Shown one piece after another: positions 5,381 to 5,431 of a stretch of 5,431 nt of DNA. Below the pieces are notes generated by a model. The model was not told the DNA's origin. It did not search any database and was given only the letters and a program-made list of their open reading frames with translations. Origin of the DNA: Oscillospiraceae bacterium (GTDB taxonomy: Bacteria; Bacillota; Clostridia; Oscillospirales; Ruminococcaceae); assembly GCA_016303195.1 (NCBI GenBank), contig JAEDMD010000143.1, positions 1-5,431 on the forward strand, in the 5' to 3' direction. Each line of letters begins with the position of its first letter. The stretch's first letter is position 1. A program made the translations under genes and the position numbers.

Positions 5381-5429
5381 CGTCCGTAAAGCATCGCTGC
5401 GCTTGCTTTACTACTTTGTCAGGGGGACG
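5381..5429. repeat. Long inverted repeat near the window edge
   Basis: GTAAAGCA (5386-5393) and TGCTTTAC (5404-5411) form an 8-bp stem with a 10-nt loop. The outer segments CGTCC (5381-5385) and GGACG (5425-5429) are also complementary and could close a larger structure. There is no T-run on either strand, so it is not an obvious terminator. It may be a dispersed palindromic element or the end of a structure continuing past the window. The interval 5313-5431 holds no convincing gene. Confidence 0.45.
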
Positions 5430-5431
5430 CT

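Overview
The window looks like chromosomal DNA from a low-to-mid GC Gram-positive anaerobe of the Clostridia, most likely Ruminococcus or a close relative in the Oscillospiraceae. The reasons are the codon usage, strong consensus sigma-A promoters, GGAGG-type ribosome binding sites, a yajC gene followed by a YrzE/TIGR04086-type membrane protein gene (a Firmicutes neighbourhood), and small palindromic intergenic repeats of a type I associate with Ruminococcus. The genus is an inference; no rRNA or other marker is present.

Left half, plus strand: two tandem sigma-A promoters (31-59 and 75-103) drive yajC (146-658), the small accessory subunit of the Sec translocon. This YajC has an unusual cleavable-looking signal peptide ahead of its membrane helix. 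A terminator hairpin (664-710) follows directly. Its 3' arm contains the Shine-Dalgarno sequence of the next gene, a four-helix membrane protein (712-1110), so the two genes appear to be linked by read-through or attenuation. The convergent junction (1111-1282) holds three copies of a short palindromic repeat, the last of which also looks like a terminator.

Right half, minus strand, read from right to left: a perfect-consensus promoter (TTGACA, 17 bp, TATAAT; 5284-5312) drives an OmpR/PhoB-type response regulator (4535-5242), a membrane histidine kinase with a large extracellular sensor (2945-4417) and an HtrA/DegP-type membrane-anchored serine protease with one PDZ domain (1283-2941). Kinase and protease genes are 3 nt apart and translationally coupled. 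Regulator and kinase genes are separated by 117 nt holding two hairpins, one terminator-like, which probably lowers kinase and protease output relative to the regulator. The far right edge (5313-5431) has no gene that I can see, only an inverted repeat.

Together the genes make a coherent cell-envelope protein-traffic region: a Sec translocon accessory protein beside a two-component system whose operon carries a surface quality-control protease. The arrangement resembles, in logic, CssRS/HtrA of Bacillus subtilis and CiaRH/HtrA of streptococci. None of the protein families is new. The less ordinary features are the terminator/Shine-Dalgarno overlap, the signal-peptide-bearing YajC, the proline/glutamine-rich cytoplasmic arm of the protease, and the structured spacer in the two-component operon.
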